Assembly (NCBI GenBank): GCA_905234685.1
Contig: CAJOIR010000002.1
Span: 105,993 to 169,992 of the forward strand
From: Paludibacteraceae bacterium
GTDB taxonomy: Bacteria > Bacteroidota > Bacteroidia > Bacteroidales > Paludibacteraceae
DNA length: 64,000 nucleotides
Reading direction: 5' to 3'
The translations under genes were made by a program, and so were the position numbers. The notes under the pieces are model-generated. The model saw only the letters and a list, made by a program, of their open reading frames with translations, searched no databases and was not told where the DNA came from. This document shows positions 1-9,900 of this stretch, piece after piece (the stretch's first letter is position 1; each line of letters starts with the position of its first letter).

Positions 1-21
1 GTAACGTAAACCAGAAACATC

Positions 22-1098
22 ATGAACAATATTCAAAACATAATATCACATTTCGCCCTGAAGAACGAAGTGGCGGAGCCGAGACCACTTAAAGTAGGTT
101 TAATCAACGACAGTTATATACTTCCTGCAGCTCAAGCAGACGGAGAAGCATATTTTCTGCAACGCATAAACCACCATATCTTCACAAACGTGGAAGGGTT
201 GCAGCGCAACATACAGATTGTCACCGACCATATACGCAAGAAACTGATCAAAGAAGGCATTGCTGATGTTGACAACCGCGTTCTGCGCCTCATTCCCACC
301 AAAGACGGAGCACTATATCACAAGACCGATGAAGGTGACTACTGGCGTGTGTACAGATACATACAAGGCACAAGCGTTGACAGAGTGACAGCAGAGTCGG
401 CATATCTTGCAGGAAAAGCATTCGGACAATTTCAAAACCAACTCTCCGACCTACCACACGATGCGCTATGCGAGTCAATACCCAACTTCCACAACATAGA
501 GTTTCGTCTGCAGCAACTGAAAGATGCAGTAGAAGCCGATGCCGCAGGAAGACTGCATGCATGCAAGGATATACTTGGCGAACTGATGCGCCGCGCAGAT
601 GACATGTGTCTTGCCGAGCGTCTATTCCGCGAAGGCAAACTGCCCAAACGCATAAACCATTGTGACACCAAAGTTAACAACATGCTCTTCGACAACGCAG
701 GCAAGCCTATGTGTATTGTTGATCTCGACACAGTGATGCCAGGCTTCGTATTTTCTGACTTCGGCGACTTCATGCGCTCAGCTGCCAACACAGGTGCAGA
801 GGATGACAAGGACCTCGGCAACATACATGTTGACCTCACTGTATTCAGCGCTTACACTGAAGGCTATCTTGAAGAGGCGCGCTTCCTTACGCCGCTTGAG
901 AAAGAGTTGCTGTCTTACGGTTGCAGACTGCTCAGTTATATGCAGACAGTGCGTTTCTTCACAGACTGGCTAAACGGAGACGTGTATTACAAGATACAAT
1001 ATCCAGAACACAACCTCGTCCGCACATACGCACAACTACGCCTGCTTGAGGAGCAGGAGAAGTGCGCAACAGAGATGGAGAAAGTGATTAAAGGTTAG
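22..1098 (+). CDS. APH-family phosphotransferase, probable N-acetylhexosamine 1-kinase-like sugar kinase
   Basis: This is a 358-residue cytoplasmic kinase of the aminoglycoside phosphotransferase/choline kinase fold. The catalytic loop reads HCDTKVNN, with H213, D215 and N220 matching the HxDxxxxN signature, and the metal-binding DLD follows at 234-236. A nucleotide-loop-like stretch with G26 and N29 lies near the start. Members of this branch in Bacteroidetes and bifidobacteria (NahK type) phosphorylate N-acetylhexosamines at C1 during mucin or host-glycan salvage. The substrate here is an inference. The gene converges on the DUF4832 gene, with only 3 bases between the stop codons. Its upstream neighbour lies outside the window, so operon membership is unknown. 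Confidence 0.8.
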   Translation: MNNIQNIISHFALKNEVAEPRPLKVGLINDSYILPAAQADGEAYFLQRINHHIFTNVEGLQRNIQIVTDHIRKKLIKEGIADVDNRVLRLIPTKDGALYHKTDEGDYWRVYRYIQGTSVDRVTAESAYLAGKAFGQFQNQLSDLPHDALCESIPNFHNIEFRLQQLKDAVEADAAGRLHACKDILGELMRRADDMCLAERLFREGKLPKRINHCDTKVNNMLFDNAGKPMCIVDLDTVMPGFVFSDFGDFMRSAANTGAEDDKDLGNIHVDLTVFSAYTEGYLEEARFLTPLEKELLSYGCRLLSYMQTVRFFTDWLNGDVYYKIQYPEHNLVRTYAQLRLLEEQEKCATEMEKVIKG

Positions 1099-1101
1099 AG
1101 G

Positions 1102-2643
1102 TTATCTCACAACCATATACTTTTTGCCATTGGAGATAATGATGCCCTGATAGTCAGTACTGACACGTCTGCCAAGGAGGTCATACCATTCAGCGTCAGT
1201 AGTGTCGAAGGTGATGTCATCCAATGCAGTGCCGGGTATTTCAGGCAGGTCACCGGGATCTTTCGGTGCATCAGACGATACAGTGACAGTGGTCTTCAGG
1301 TCATTCATGCCTGTGGTTTCAGACCACACATCCTCGTTTGCAAAACGTATAGCATACCGCGGGTTGGATGCCAACTCCTCATGTCTATCAGGCATATACA
1401 AGTAGAGATTGTAAGTGCCTGCAGGTATGTCGGCGGGTATGTCAACCTTCTCGTTTATCACAGACACAACTCCGTTAGGCAACCAGCGACGCGGGTCAGA
1501 CTGCAGTTGTATGGAATAGGTCTTGCTGCTGTTCTTGAGAACGAGATATGCATGACGCTCATGATAGAGAGGTGCGCAACCGACGTTGCATATACTGATT
1601 GTAACATTGCACTTGCCTGCGGGTGCCACATTGTCGGTGATATCAGACTCGCGCAACTGGTATCTGTAACCCAAGCGACGATACATCTCGTCAAGCGTGC
1701 CATCGTTGCGCCACTTCTGAATGGTGGCTGGCGGATATGCAAGACCGCAGAATGACCAGTGGTATTTGCCAAGCGCGTCCATTGTCTTATCGTATGTGGC
1801 TCGCTGGGCAGCGACATTTGACTCCTCAATGTTACTTTCGCCGCCGTTGGGTAGATAGAACGTCTCATCAGCAATAAACTGCCGCATCTTAGGGTCGTCA
1901 TTCTTATCGTCGCTTGCGTATGTACCCATGTCTCCGTAGGTATTAAGGAAAGCATCGTTATGGTGTCCCATACGTGCACGGTAGGTGCCCGTGAATGCCT
2001 CTTCAGCAGTGAGAGGATTGCTATCGCCGAGATATTCATGTTTGAGCATAGGATAGCGGAAGAGCACAAACATATCTTCAGGTGTATTGGCAAGCAAAGC
2101 ATCCACCACGCGGCGACGATTGGTGTTCATGTGCTGACTCTCGTTGCCGTAGTTCTTGGTGTAATACCATTCTCCCCATACACCAACGAAACCCGCCTCA
2201 AGCACATATATGACATCAGAGTTCTTTTTCAGGTAGGGACTCAACTGCTTTATGTGTTTCTCAACCCAGTCAGGCGTGGCATCCACAATGTCGCTCTCTG
2301 TTTCAGTGTAAGCAAAGCGAAGAACGCACTTGTAGCCGTTGTTGCGCAACTCCTGCATGTCTTCATCGAAACCGTTAAGCACCTCCGAAGGCAATTCTTT
2401 GTTCTTGAAGTAGTAGAGGTTATAGAGTACCACCGCCAGTGTCCATTTGCTGCCGTGCCAACTGTCGTCACCTTTCAGAATGTTTGGTCTGCTCTCTTTC
2501 ACCTTGCGGCTGTACTCGTTGGTAAAGCCACGCTCGGGGTTGGTAAAGATAGTGGTATTGTCAGCCGTGTAGGTGACTACCTTTGCCTGCATGCCAGCGA
2601 CTGCCGCAAACATGAGCAACAACGATAGAAGTCTTGCTTTCAT
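1102..2643 (-). CDS. Secreted DUF4874/DUF4832 protein, short paralogue
   Basis: The 513-residue protein starts with a signal peptide (cleavage likely after MQAK). A DUF4874-type N-terminal region follows, opening with the signature TNPERGF, and then a DUF4832-type region. The last 25 or so residues (LLGRRVSTDYQGIIISNGKK) form the short tail common on Bacteroidales secreted proteins and resemble a T9SS-type C-terminus. It is the third and last gene of a tandem family with 2748-4739 and 4758-6770. Unlike them it lacks a beta-rich module of about 110 residues before the tail. DUF4832 proteins look like TIM-barrel glycoside-hydrolase relatives, but the activity is not established. A 104-base gap separates it from the previous gene, so it may be transcribed less. 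Confidence 0.85.
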   Translation of the reverse strand: MKARLLSLLLMFAAVAGMQAKVVTYTADNTTIFTNPERGFTNEYSRKVKESRPNILKGDDSWHGSKWTLAVVLYNLYYFKNKELPSEVLNGFDEDMQELRNNGYKCVLRFAYTETESDIVDATPDWVEKHIKQLSPYLKKNSDVIYVLEAGFVGVWGEWYYTKNYGNESQHMNTNRRRVVDALLANTPEDMFVLFRYPMLKHEYLGDSNPLTAEEAFTGTYRARMGHHNDAFLNTYGDMGTYASDDKNDDPKMRQFIADETFYLPNGGESNIEESNVAAQRATYDKTMDALGKYHWSFCGLAYPPATIQKWRNDGTLDEMYRRLGYRYQLRESDITDNVAPAGKCNVTISICNVGCAPLYHERHAYLVLKNSSKTYSIQLQSDPRRWLPNGVVSVINEKVDIPADIPAGTYNLYLYMPDRHEELASNPRYAIRFANEDVWSETTGMNDLKTTVTVSSDAPKDPGDLPEIPGTALDDITFDTTDAEWYDLLGRRVSTDYQGIIISNGKKYMVVR

Positions 2644-2747
2644 ATTGAACTATACATTATCAAAAGCACACCGCATCAATGTAAGACCTATAGTGAGTAT
2701 ACATTGAGCATATATTCAGCATATATTGAAACAAGGTCTAAACCTTA
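2644..2747. other. AT-rich spacer between DUF4832 paralogues
   Basis: This 104-base spacer contains the near-repeats ATATTCAGCATATATTGA and TATACATTGAGCATATATT around 2697-2728, and the short inverted pair AGACCT/AGGTCT. I see no TAnnTTTG promoter on the minus strand. The arms are too short and too far apart for a convincing terminator, so transcription may continue from the upstream paralogue. Confidence 0.4.
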
Positions 2748-4739
2748 TCATTTCAACACATATTTATGACCATCCTGTATGACTATGCCATGGTAGTTGC
2801 CGCTTACAGGTCTGCCAAGCAAGTCAAACATGGGAGCATCAGTATTGAGAGGCTTCAACTGCCCGAGTGCAGCAGAAATATCGCCATCATACTGGAGACT
2901 AAGACTCTTGAGTTTGGGTTGTCCCCACTCCATGTCATTCATCACGCGGAGAGTGTATGTACCCGTAGCCACCTCGTTCAAATCCCACTTGTCATCATAG
3001 CTCAGAGCACCCTCGTCCCATGAATCCGCTGTCAAATATTCAGAGATGACGTCGCCACCCTGATTCAGCAGTTGCAACTTCCATTTGTGCCCAAGCACCC
3101 CATCACCGTTAGGCACGGACTTCATCACCTCTGACACAATGTAGTTGCCCTGATACTTCAGTTCTACCGTCCAATCGGCAAAACGATTCAGGTTCTCGCC
3201 GTCTTCCGGTCCGAAGTCGAAGTAATCGGACTCATACCAAGTCATGTCGTCGCTATATGCAGTTACATTCTGCTTGTCAAGGACTGCGGGGAGAACCACT
3301 GCGGCAACAGGAGGAACAACGACATCAGATGAAATCACGACCTGCGCATTGAGGTTGTTCATGCCAGTGGATTCGACCCAAACATCTTTATTTGCAAAAC
3401 GTATTGAATAGCGCGAATCAGCGGCTATTGAGGAGTATGCGTCCGGAAGATGGAGATACATGTCATAAGTGCCTTCAGGCATGTCGGCAGGCAAAGTTAT
3501 CTGCTCGTTGACCGTACTCTCCACTCCGTTAGGCAGCCAACGGCGCGGATCAGCCTGCAGTTTCACAGAATAGGTCCGACTACCACTCTTGAACACAATG
3601 TATGCGTAGCGCTCATTGTAGAGAGGCGCATAACCTGTGTTACGAATCTTGAGCATTATGTTAGCCTTGCCTCCTGCCGCCGCTGTTTCGGGTAATGTGG
3701 CTGTGACAAGTTGGTAGCGATAACCCATCTTGCGGTCAAGTTCGTCGTATGTGCCTTCAGCGCGCCACTTGTCGGTGACAGTCCTTGAATAGCCCGCCTT
3801 GCAGAAAGTCCAGTGAAGACGACTGAACTCCTTTGTGGTGTTAGCAAAAGTGGCACTCTTGGCAGCCTCCTTGCTATCGGTGATACATGACTCGCCACCT
3901 ATAGGCACATAAAGCGTCTCCTGAGCAATATATGGTTTGAGCGTTGTAGTATCCTCAGTGTATTCGCCATTGCGTTTGATTTCGTATGTACCCATGTCGT
4001 AGCCATAACTGCAGAGGACTGCGTCGTTATGATGAGCAAGGCGCGCACGGTCGCTACCACTGAATGCCTGTGAAGCAGTTAGAGGCTTCTCGTCACCCAC
4101 AAAGCCAATTTTGTGAGCTGGTGTTCGCATCTGAATATACCTGTCTTTAGGCAGTGCATCAAGCAGAGTCTTAACGAGTTCGATGCGGTCAGCATTCATG
4201 CCACCCTCCATATTGCCGAAGTTTTTGGTGTAATACCACTCACCCCAAGCGCCTACGAAACCAGCCTGTAAACAATAAATAACATCGGCATTCTGCTGCC
4301 AATGAGACTTGAGTTGGTCAATATGACTCTTGACCGTACTGAGCGGCGCGTCAACACCTGTGTCATTGCTGTTGGAGTTGGTATAGGCATAACGAAGTAT
4401 GCACTTGAAACCATTCTGGCGGAGCACCTTCATATCCTCGTCAAAGGCATTGAGCACTTCGTCAGGCAAAGTAGTCTTGCTCTTGAAGTTGTCGAGGTAA
4501 TAGAGCACAAGCACAAGCCTCTGACTTGCCCTTTCGCCTGACTGCTCGAAGTAGGACTCATTGCCCTTTATCACGTAAGGGCTTGACTTGGATATACGAC
4601 TCTCAAGTTGGTCGATGAATCCTCGCTCGGGGTTGGGAAAGATGGTGGTGTCATCAGCGGTGTAGGTCACAACCTTTGCCTGCACACATGTCAGTGCAAG
4701 AAATGATAAGAGAATAAAGGTAACAAACCTGGTATTCAT
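2748..4739 (-). CDS. Secreted DUF4874/DUF4832 protein with extra C-terminal beta module
   Basis: The 663-residue protein has a signal peptide (cleavage near TCVQAK), then a DUF4874 region beginning with PNPERGF and a DUF4832 region. Beyond residue about 490 comes an extra module of roughly 110 residues (around YESDYFDFGPEDGENLNRFADW, split here as YESDYFDFG and NRFADW). It looks like a carbohydrate-binding-type beta sandwich. The protein ends in a T9SS-like tail (FDLLGRPVSGNYHGIVIQ). It starts 18 bases after the stop of 4758-6770, so the two are almost certainly one operon. It is much more like the 670-residue neighbour than the 513-residue one in length and layout. Enzymatic function is unknown; a role in surface glycan handling is an inference. 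Confidence 0.85.
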   Translation of the reverse strand: MNTRFVTFILLSFLALTCVQAKVVTYTADDTTIFPNPERGFIDQLESRISKSSPYVIKGNESYFEQSGERASQRLVLVLYYLDNFKSKTTLPDEVLNAFDEDMKVLRQNGFKCILRYAYTNSNSNDTGVDAPLSTVKSHIDQLKSHWQQNADVIYCLQAGFVGAWGEWYYTKNFGNMEGGMNADRIELVKTLLDALPKDRYIQMRTPAHKIGFVGDEKPLTASQAFSGSDRARLAHHNDAVLCSYGYDMGTYEIKRNGEYTEDTTTLKPYIAQETLYVPIGGESCITDSKEAAKSATFANTTKEFSRLHWTFCKAGYSRTVTDKWRAEGTYDELDRKMGYRYQLVTATLPETAAAGGKANIMLKIRNTGYAPLYNERYAYIVFKSGSRTYSVKLQADPRRWLPNGVESTVNEQITLPADMPEGTYDMYLHLPDAYSSIAADSRYSIRFANKDVWVESTGMNNLNAQVVISSDVVVPPVAAVVLPAVLDKQNVTAYSDDMTWYESDYFDFGPEDGENLNRFADWTVELKYQGNYIVSEVMKSVPNGDGVLGHKWKLQLLNQGGDVISEYLTADSWDEGALSYDDKWDLNEVATGTYTLRVMNDMEWGQPKLKSLSLQYDGDISAALGQLKPLNTDAPMFDLLGRPVSGNYHGIVIQDGHKYVLK

Positions 4740-4757
4740 AGGCGAAAATAAATATTG

Positions 4758-6770
4758 TCAATTATCAAATAATATAAACTTTCTGTTGTTTTGTATCACG
4801 ATGCCCCGGTATGAAGGACGAACCTGTCTGCCGAGCAGGTCATACATAGGCAAAGTGCGGTCAATGATAGTTATCTGCTCCGTGCCTGTAGGCAGTTCAC
4901 CGTCGTAGGTGAGAGTAAGACTTTTGATTTTGGGCTGGGCCCAAGAATTAATATTCATCAGGCGTAGAGTATATGTGCCTTGAGCAACATCACTCAAGTT
5001 CCAACTTGAAGATGAATAATTTATTACACCAGAAGTGGACGACTTGGGCAAACTAAATATTGAAATAATATCATCATCTTCATTCTGCAGTGTAAGTTGC
5101 CATTGGTGAGTAAGATACGCTGTATTATCTTTATTTCTTGGTGATATCATCACTTCGGAAAGGATATATTTGCCAGGGTAACGGAGATATACAGTCCAAT
5201 CTGCCCAGCGACTTGTGTTGGCGGCATCTGTCGGACCGAAGTCAAAATAGTCGGCATCAGACGCATACCATGTCATGTCGGCGCTTTTGGCAGTAACGTT
5301 TGTCTTGTTGAGTGTGGCAGGCAGAGCAATGCCTATAGGAGCAGGTGCGGGAATATCGGAATATACCGTTACCTCAGCATTCAGGCGGTTCATGCCGGTT
5401 GACTCCACCCACATGTTAGAGTTGGCAAAGCGAATAGCATAACGCGAGTCAGAGGCTATGGTTGCCGAAGCATCAGGCATGTAAAGATACATCTTGTAAG
5501 TGCCTGCCGGTATATCGGAAGGCATGGTGATTTCTTCATTTATGATGGTGACTGCCCCGTTAGGCGACCAACGGCGCGGGTTAGACTGCAGTTGCACCAT
5601 ATATGTTCCTATACTGCTATTCTTGAAGACGATGTAAGCATGACGCTCGTTGTATAGAGGAGCATAACCTGTGTTGCGTATCTGAAGTGTTATATGTGCG
5701 TTTTCACCATTCTCTGCTTCATCAGGCAACGAAGCACTGACAAGTTGGAAACGGTAACCAAGTTTGCGGTCGAGTTCATCGTAAGTTCCCTCTGCTTTCC
5801 ATTTGTTTACTACAGCCTCAGGCCAACCACCTTTGCAAAATGACCAGTGGAGACGGCTGAACTCAGCAGTGGTCTTTTCGTATGTGGCATTGGTTGCCGC
5901 TGCCTCTTCATTTGTCACATTGGACTCGCCTCCTATAGGTACAAACATCGTCTCGGAAGCAACATATGGTTTGAGGGTGGTAGTATCGGTGTGACTTGAA
6001 GACTCACCGTTTCTCTTGATGGAATATGTGCCTGCATCACCCGGAAAGTTGAGCACTGCATCGTTGTAATGGCCAAGGCGTGCACGTGTGCTGCCAGTGA
6101 ACGCCTCGGCAGAAGTGAGTGTGTTCTCATCGCCCATATAACCTATTTTATGAGCGGGAGTACGCAGCAACAGGAAACGGTTGTCAGGCATAGCCTTGAG
6201 CACCGTGTCAAGCAAAGCAATACGGGCAGCATTCATGCCGCCCTCCTTGTTGCCGAAGTTCTTTGTGTAATACCATTCGCCATAGGTACCAACAAAGCCT
6301 GCCTGCATGACATATATCACATCGGCATTAGCCTCCCAGTGAGACTTGAGTTGGGCTATATGACTCTCTATCACACTGAGAGGAGCATCATCGCCCGTAT
6401 CGCCGTAACCATCGTTGTTGTCAGCATGCGTGTCTGAATAGGCAAAGCGGAGTATGCACTTGAAGCCGTTGCTGCGCAATGCCTGCATGTCAGCATCGAA
6501 AGCATTCAGTATCTCTGTAGGCAAAGTGGGGTTATCCTTGAAATTGTTGAGATAGTAAAGCACAAGTATCAGACGCTTGTCTGATGTAAGATATGACTCG
6601 CGACCATAGACTACATAAGGGTCTGCGGCAGTGACAACCTTCGACAACTGCGAGATGAACCCGCGTTCGGGGTTGGGGAAGATGGTTGTATTGTCAGCGG
6701 TATAGACCACCTCTGAGGCCTGAAGAGTGAGTGCTGCAAGTAAAAATATCAATGTGAATTTTATTTTCAT
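4758..6770 (-). CDS. Secreted DUF4874/DUF4832 protein with extra C-terminal beta module
   Basis: This 670-residue protein is the promoter-proximal member of the three-gene tandem family. It has a signal peptide (MKIKFTLIFLLAALTLQAS), a DUF4874 region with PNPERGF, a DUF4832 region and the same extra module (YFDFGPTDAANTSRWADW) as the 663-residue paralogue. It ends in a short sorting-type tail (YDLLGRQVRPSYRGIVIQ). The three copies keep the same order of landmarks (YTADNTTIF, GEWYYTKN, NPRRW or DPRRW, RFAN), so they arose by duplication. A good TAnnTTTG promoter lies 30-60 bases upstream. Confidence 0.85.
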   Translation of the reverse strand: MKIKFTLIFLLAALTLQASEVVYTADNTTIFPNPERGFISQLSKVVTAADPYVVYGRESYLTSDKRLILVLYYLNNFKDNPTLPTEILNAFDADMQALRSNGFKCILRFAYSDTHADNNDGYGDTGDDAPLSVIESHIAQLKSHWEANADVIYVMQAGFVGTYGEWYYTKNFGNKEGGMNAARIALLDTVLKAMPDNRFLLLRTPAHKIGYMGDENTLTSAEAFTGSTRARLGHYNDAVLNFPGDAGTYSIKRNGESSSHTDTTTLKPYVASETMFVPIGGESNVTNEEAAATNATYEKTTAEFSRLHWSFCKGGWPEAVVNKWKAEGTYDELDRKLGYRFQLVSASLPDEAENGENAHITLQIRNTGYAPLYNERHAYIVFKNSSIGTYMVQLQSNPRRWSPNGAVTIINEEITMPSDIPAGTYKMYLYMPDASATIASDSRYAIRFANSNMWVESTGMNRLNAEVTVYSDIPAPAPIGIALPATLNKTNVTAKSADMTWYASDADYFDFGPTDAANTSRWADWTVYLRYPGKYILSEVMISPRNKDNTAYLTHQWQLTLQNEDDDIISIFSLPKSSTSGVINYSSSSWNLSDVAQGTYTLRLMNINSWAQPKIKSLTLTYDGELPTGTEQITIIDRTLPMYDLLGRQVRPSYRGIVIQNNRKFILFDN

Positions 6771-6799
6771 AATACTACAACTATAAGTTATATAACGTG

Positions 6800-6830
6800 C
6801 AAAAGTATAACAATTAGTTTGATATACAAA
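6800..6830 (-). promoter_or_regulatory. Bacteroidetes-type promoter for the DUF4832 operon
   Basis: On the minus strand the -33 element TTTG (6827-6830) is separated by 19 bases from the -7 element TACTTTTG (6800-6807). Transcription should start near 6794, leaving a short leader of about 24 bases before the ATG at 6770. Confidence 0.75.
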
Positions 6831-6858
6831 CTATATGACAGGGATTTTTCCAATATAA

Positions 6859-6892
6859 GAGACGACTATCGCACAACATGCGACAAACGTCT
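6859..6892 (-). terminator. Possible hairpin downstream of sprA
   Basis: An imperfect inverted repeat (AGACG...TCGCA, loop CAACA, TGCGA...CGTCT) follows the sprA stop by about 70 bases. It has no clear U tract on the minus strand, so a terminator role is only possible. Confidence 0.3.
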
Positions 6893-6959
6893 ATACTACT
6901 GCCAATTATCTTGACATAGCACAATACATATTCGAAACCCTCCGAAATAAGAGTGTGCC

Positions 6960-9900
6960 TTATCTTGTCAGCATCAGTTTGATATTGATGCCGGCATTGT
7001 CGGAGCGTATGGGGTAGGAACTGGAGATAAGCGGAGTAGTTCCCTGGTGGTCGTAGAAGAACTGAAGGTTGATCTTCTGCGAGAGCACGTAGTCGGCACT
7101 GATTTTTATTCCGAAGACCTTGTTACCAGAACTTGCCTGTGTAATATTCTCTTCCACTTTGCGGAGCAGAGTCTTAACGTCCTTGTAACTAACATCAACC
7201 GCCAGTTTCAAGTCGTTGGTCACCTTCTTCTGCCTGCCGTCTTTGTTTTTAGTAGAGAAGTTAAGGTCTTTAATGGTGTAGCCAAATCCTGCCACAAACT
7301 CGTCGGTAGCACCCTCCATCAGTTGTGCCGATGTCACGTTGAGTGTCAGGTTGCGCTGCTTGCGGTATTCCACCTTGGCCGTCATTGAGTTCTTCATAGC
7401 CACATTCACACCGATAAGCGGTGAGAACTGCTCGGTCAGACTGACGCTTGCTATGTCGTATGCAGACGATGGTATAGGCATATCAGTCTCAACGTCACGC
7501 ACGAAACCTATCTGACGGTTGGTGCCGTCACCTGTGCCTACCCATGTTGAATAAGTACCATAACTGCCTATTGCATACTTACAAGTATAGGCATGTGTCA
7601 GGTTCACGCTGCGGAAATGATCACGCATCCAGGGCAACTTGCCAAGACCATCGTATGTCACACTCCAGTTAGGCAGTATGTTGAGTATGCCAAGGAACGG
7701 ATTGGTAGTAGCCTTGTTCACATCACGACCGGTATATGCGGCAAGGAATGCAGGCACTAGCACGTCTGCCGAGTTCTTGCTGATCTGCCCCTTGCTCTTG
7801 TCATAAGGTTTACCTGCCAACGGACTGCCACGCATGAAGCCAACAGAAGGATATACAGCATCCTCATACTGCTGCTGAATGCGCGCCTGCATCACATCTC
7901 TGTACTGAAGGAAGCGGTCGAACGATGCAGCCTTGTAGTTCTCATCCGCCTTACCTATCTTGTCGAAAGCAGTACCAATAGCCACCTGAGTGATATTGAA
8001 CGAACCGGTAGTAGTCTCCTGCAGGTGGTCATAGGTGTATATTATCGATGATGACGACGATGTATAACGTTTGCCATTGACCTGTATCTTGAAGCCGGGG
8101 AACGGTTCAAGGGTTATCTTTATGTCGAAGTCGGTGGTGTTGGAACGCACGGCAGGCTGCACCACAGTTGTGTCTCTTGAAAGCCATTGCTGCTCTTTAG
8201 CCTTCTCAAGGAAGTTTTTGGGCACAAAGCCGAATGCGAAGTCAAAGCCAGGAGCATAGATGTTGCCTGTCTTGTTTTGACCCATGAAGCCTGCCTGCGG
8301 ATAGAAGCCCGGCACTACGAGCGAGTTGGTCTCACGATATGTCACCTGTGCCTTGCGTATCAACATCAGGAAACGCAGACTCAGGTCACCGAATGTTTGT
8401 GCCGGTGTTCTGCCGTTGGGGTCTTGAGAAGTGATACTTACGGTCACATTATCGTAGTTGCCTTTAGCTGTCAACTGCACTTTGTTGGCATCTATCGCCT
8501 TAGTCTTGACCGACACTTTCTTGCCGTTGGCATCGGTAGTAACCACTACCAGCCTCTCAGAGCCGAGACGATGGGTAACCTCTATTGCTGAGTCCTTCCG
8601 CAGACTTATTGTCTGGGTATAAGTCTTCGGGCGGAAACGAGAGCGTTGAGGTCGTCCGTTGAAACGCTGATTGATTTCTTTCAAGTATTTCGACTTATTG
8701 TAGAGTGTCTCGAAGTTGAGTGCGCCATCGACCTGCCATGACTGCATAGAACTGATTGTGTTGCCGAGTTCGGTTGTCTCCTCTCCGCTGTTAGTCTTGC
8801 GTGTGGCGGTTCGATTCCAGTTGTATGTGGCATTGTAGGAACCATTGGCGGTTATCCAGTCAAGCGATTTGAAGCGGTTGAAAGGCACACTATAGGAAGC
8901 GGTGAACACCTGTTGGTACTGATACGGGATACCCATCGTCTTCATCGACCGCAACACCGTGTCACGCCATGCCTCATAGTAGTCATGTGTGAATGCATAG
9001 TCGCGAATTATCTCAGGAGTGAATTGACCTTCATCAACAGTGCTGTTCATTGCCGTTGAGAAAGAAAACTTCATCGTCTTCGTCAGGTCATACTTAAAGT
9101 CGAAGTTGCGGTTCCACATCCAGTCTTTCGAGAAAGTAAGATCCTGGTTGGCAATGCCAGACATCTCGCCTGAGAAGTCACGCATACGCATGTGGGTGTA
9201 CTGACGGCGCATGTCGGTGGAGAATGCCCACGACTGAGGGAGATAATATATATTCAGTTCACTTATCCACTTCAGTTTCTGCACCTTCTGTATCTTCTTG
9301 AACGGTTCCCAAGGCTTGGGGTTGAAGTTAAAACTGTAGTTAAACGACCCCTTATCCTCTTTCTGGAAATCACGCTCGAGTTCAGGAGTATGCTTGTTCT
9401 GCTCCATACGCGAGTAGGATATAGTGAAGTTGGCAGGGTCATAGAACATGTCTTTCTTCTTCGACTTTATGTTAACCTTAGCATTGGTCACAGAGAAGTT
9501 GGTACTTGTCTGCACGGTGTTCGACATTGACCTTACCGAGTCTTTCTCCTCTTTGGTTTCGAAGGTCTCAAGGTTGTCCGCCAACTTAATATCTGTGTCA
9601 AGCGGGTCATATTTGGGAGACAGAGTCTGGTTTGTGTATGTCACATACAGAGGTATCTGCAGTTTTGCCTGTTCGGGGAACAGACGACCTGCCTCAAGAG
9701 CAGCACTAACCGAGAACTGATACGAGTTATCCATATTCCTGTCAAGCACGTTGCTCTCAATACTTCCGTAGCCTGCAGTCTCCAGACGACCGGCGACATT
9801 CACCTGAGCTATGTCGGATATGCCCAGTGCCACATTTCCTGTTGCTGCCACACCACCCTCTTCATTGAACTGCGACATGCGAAGTTCATTAACCCAAATT

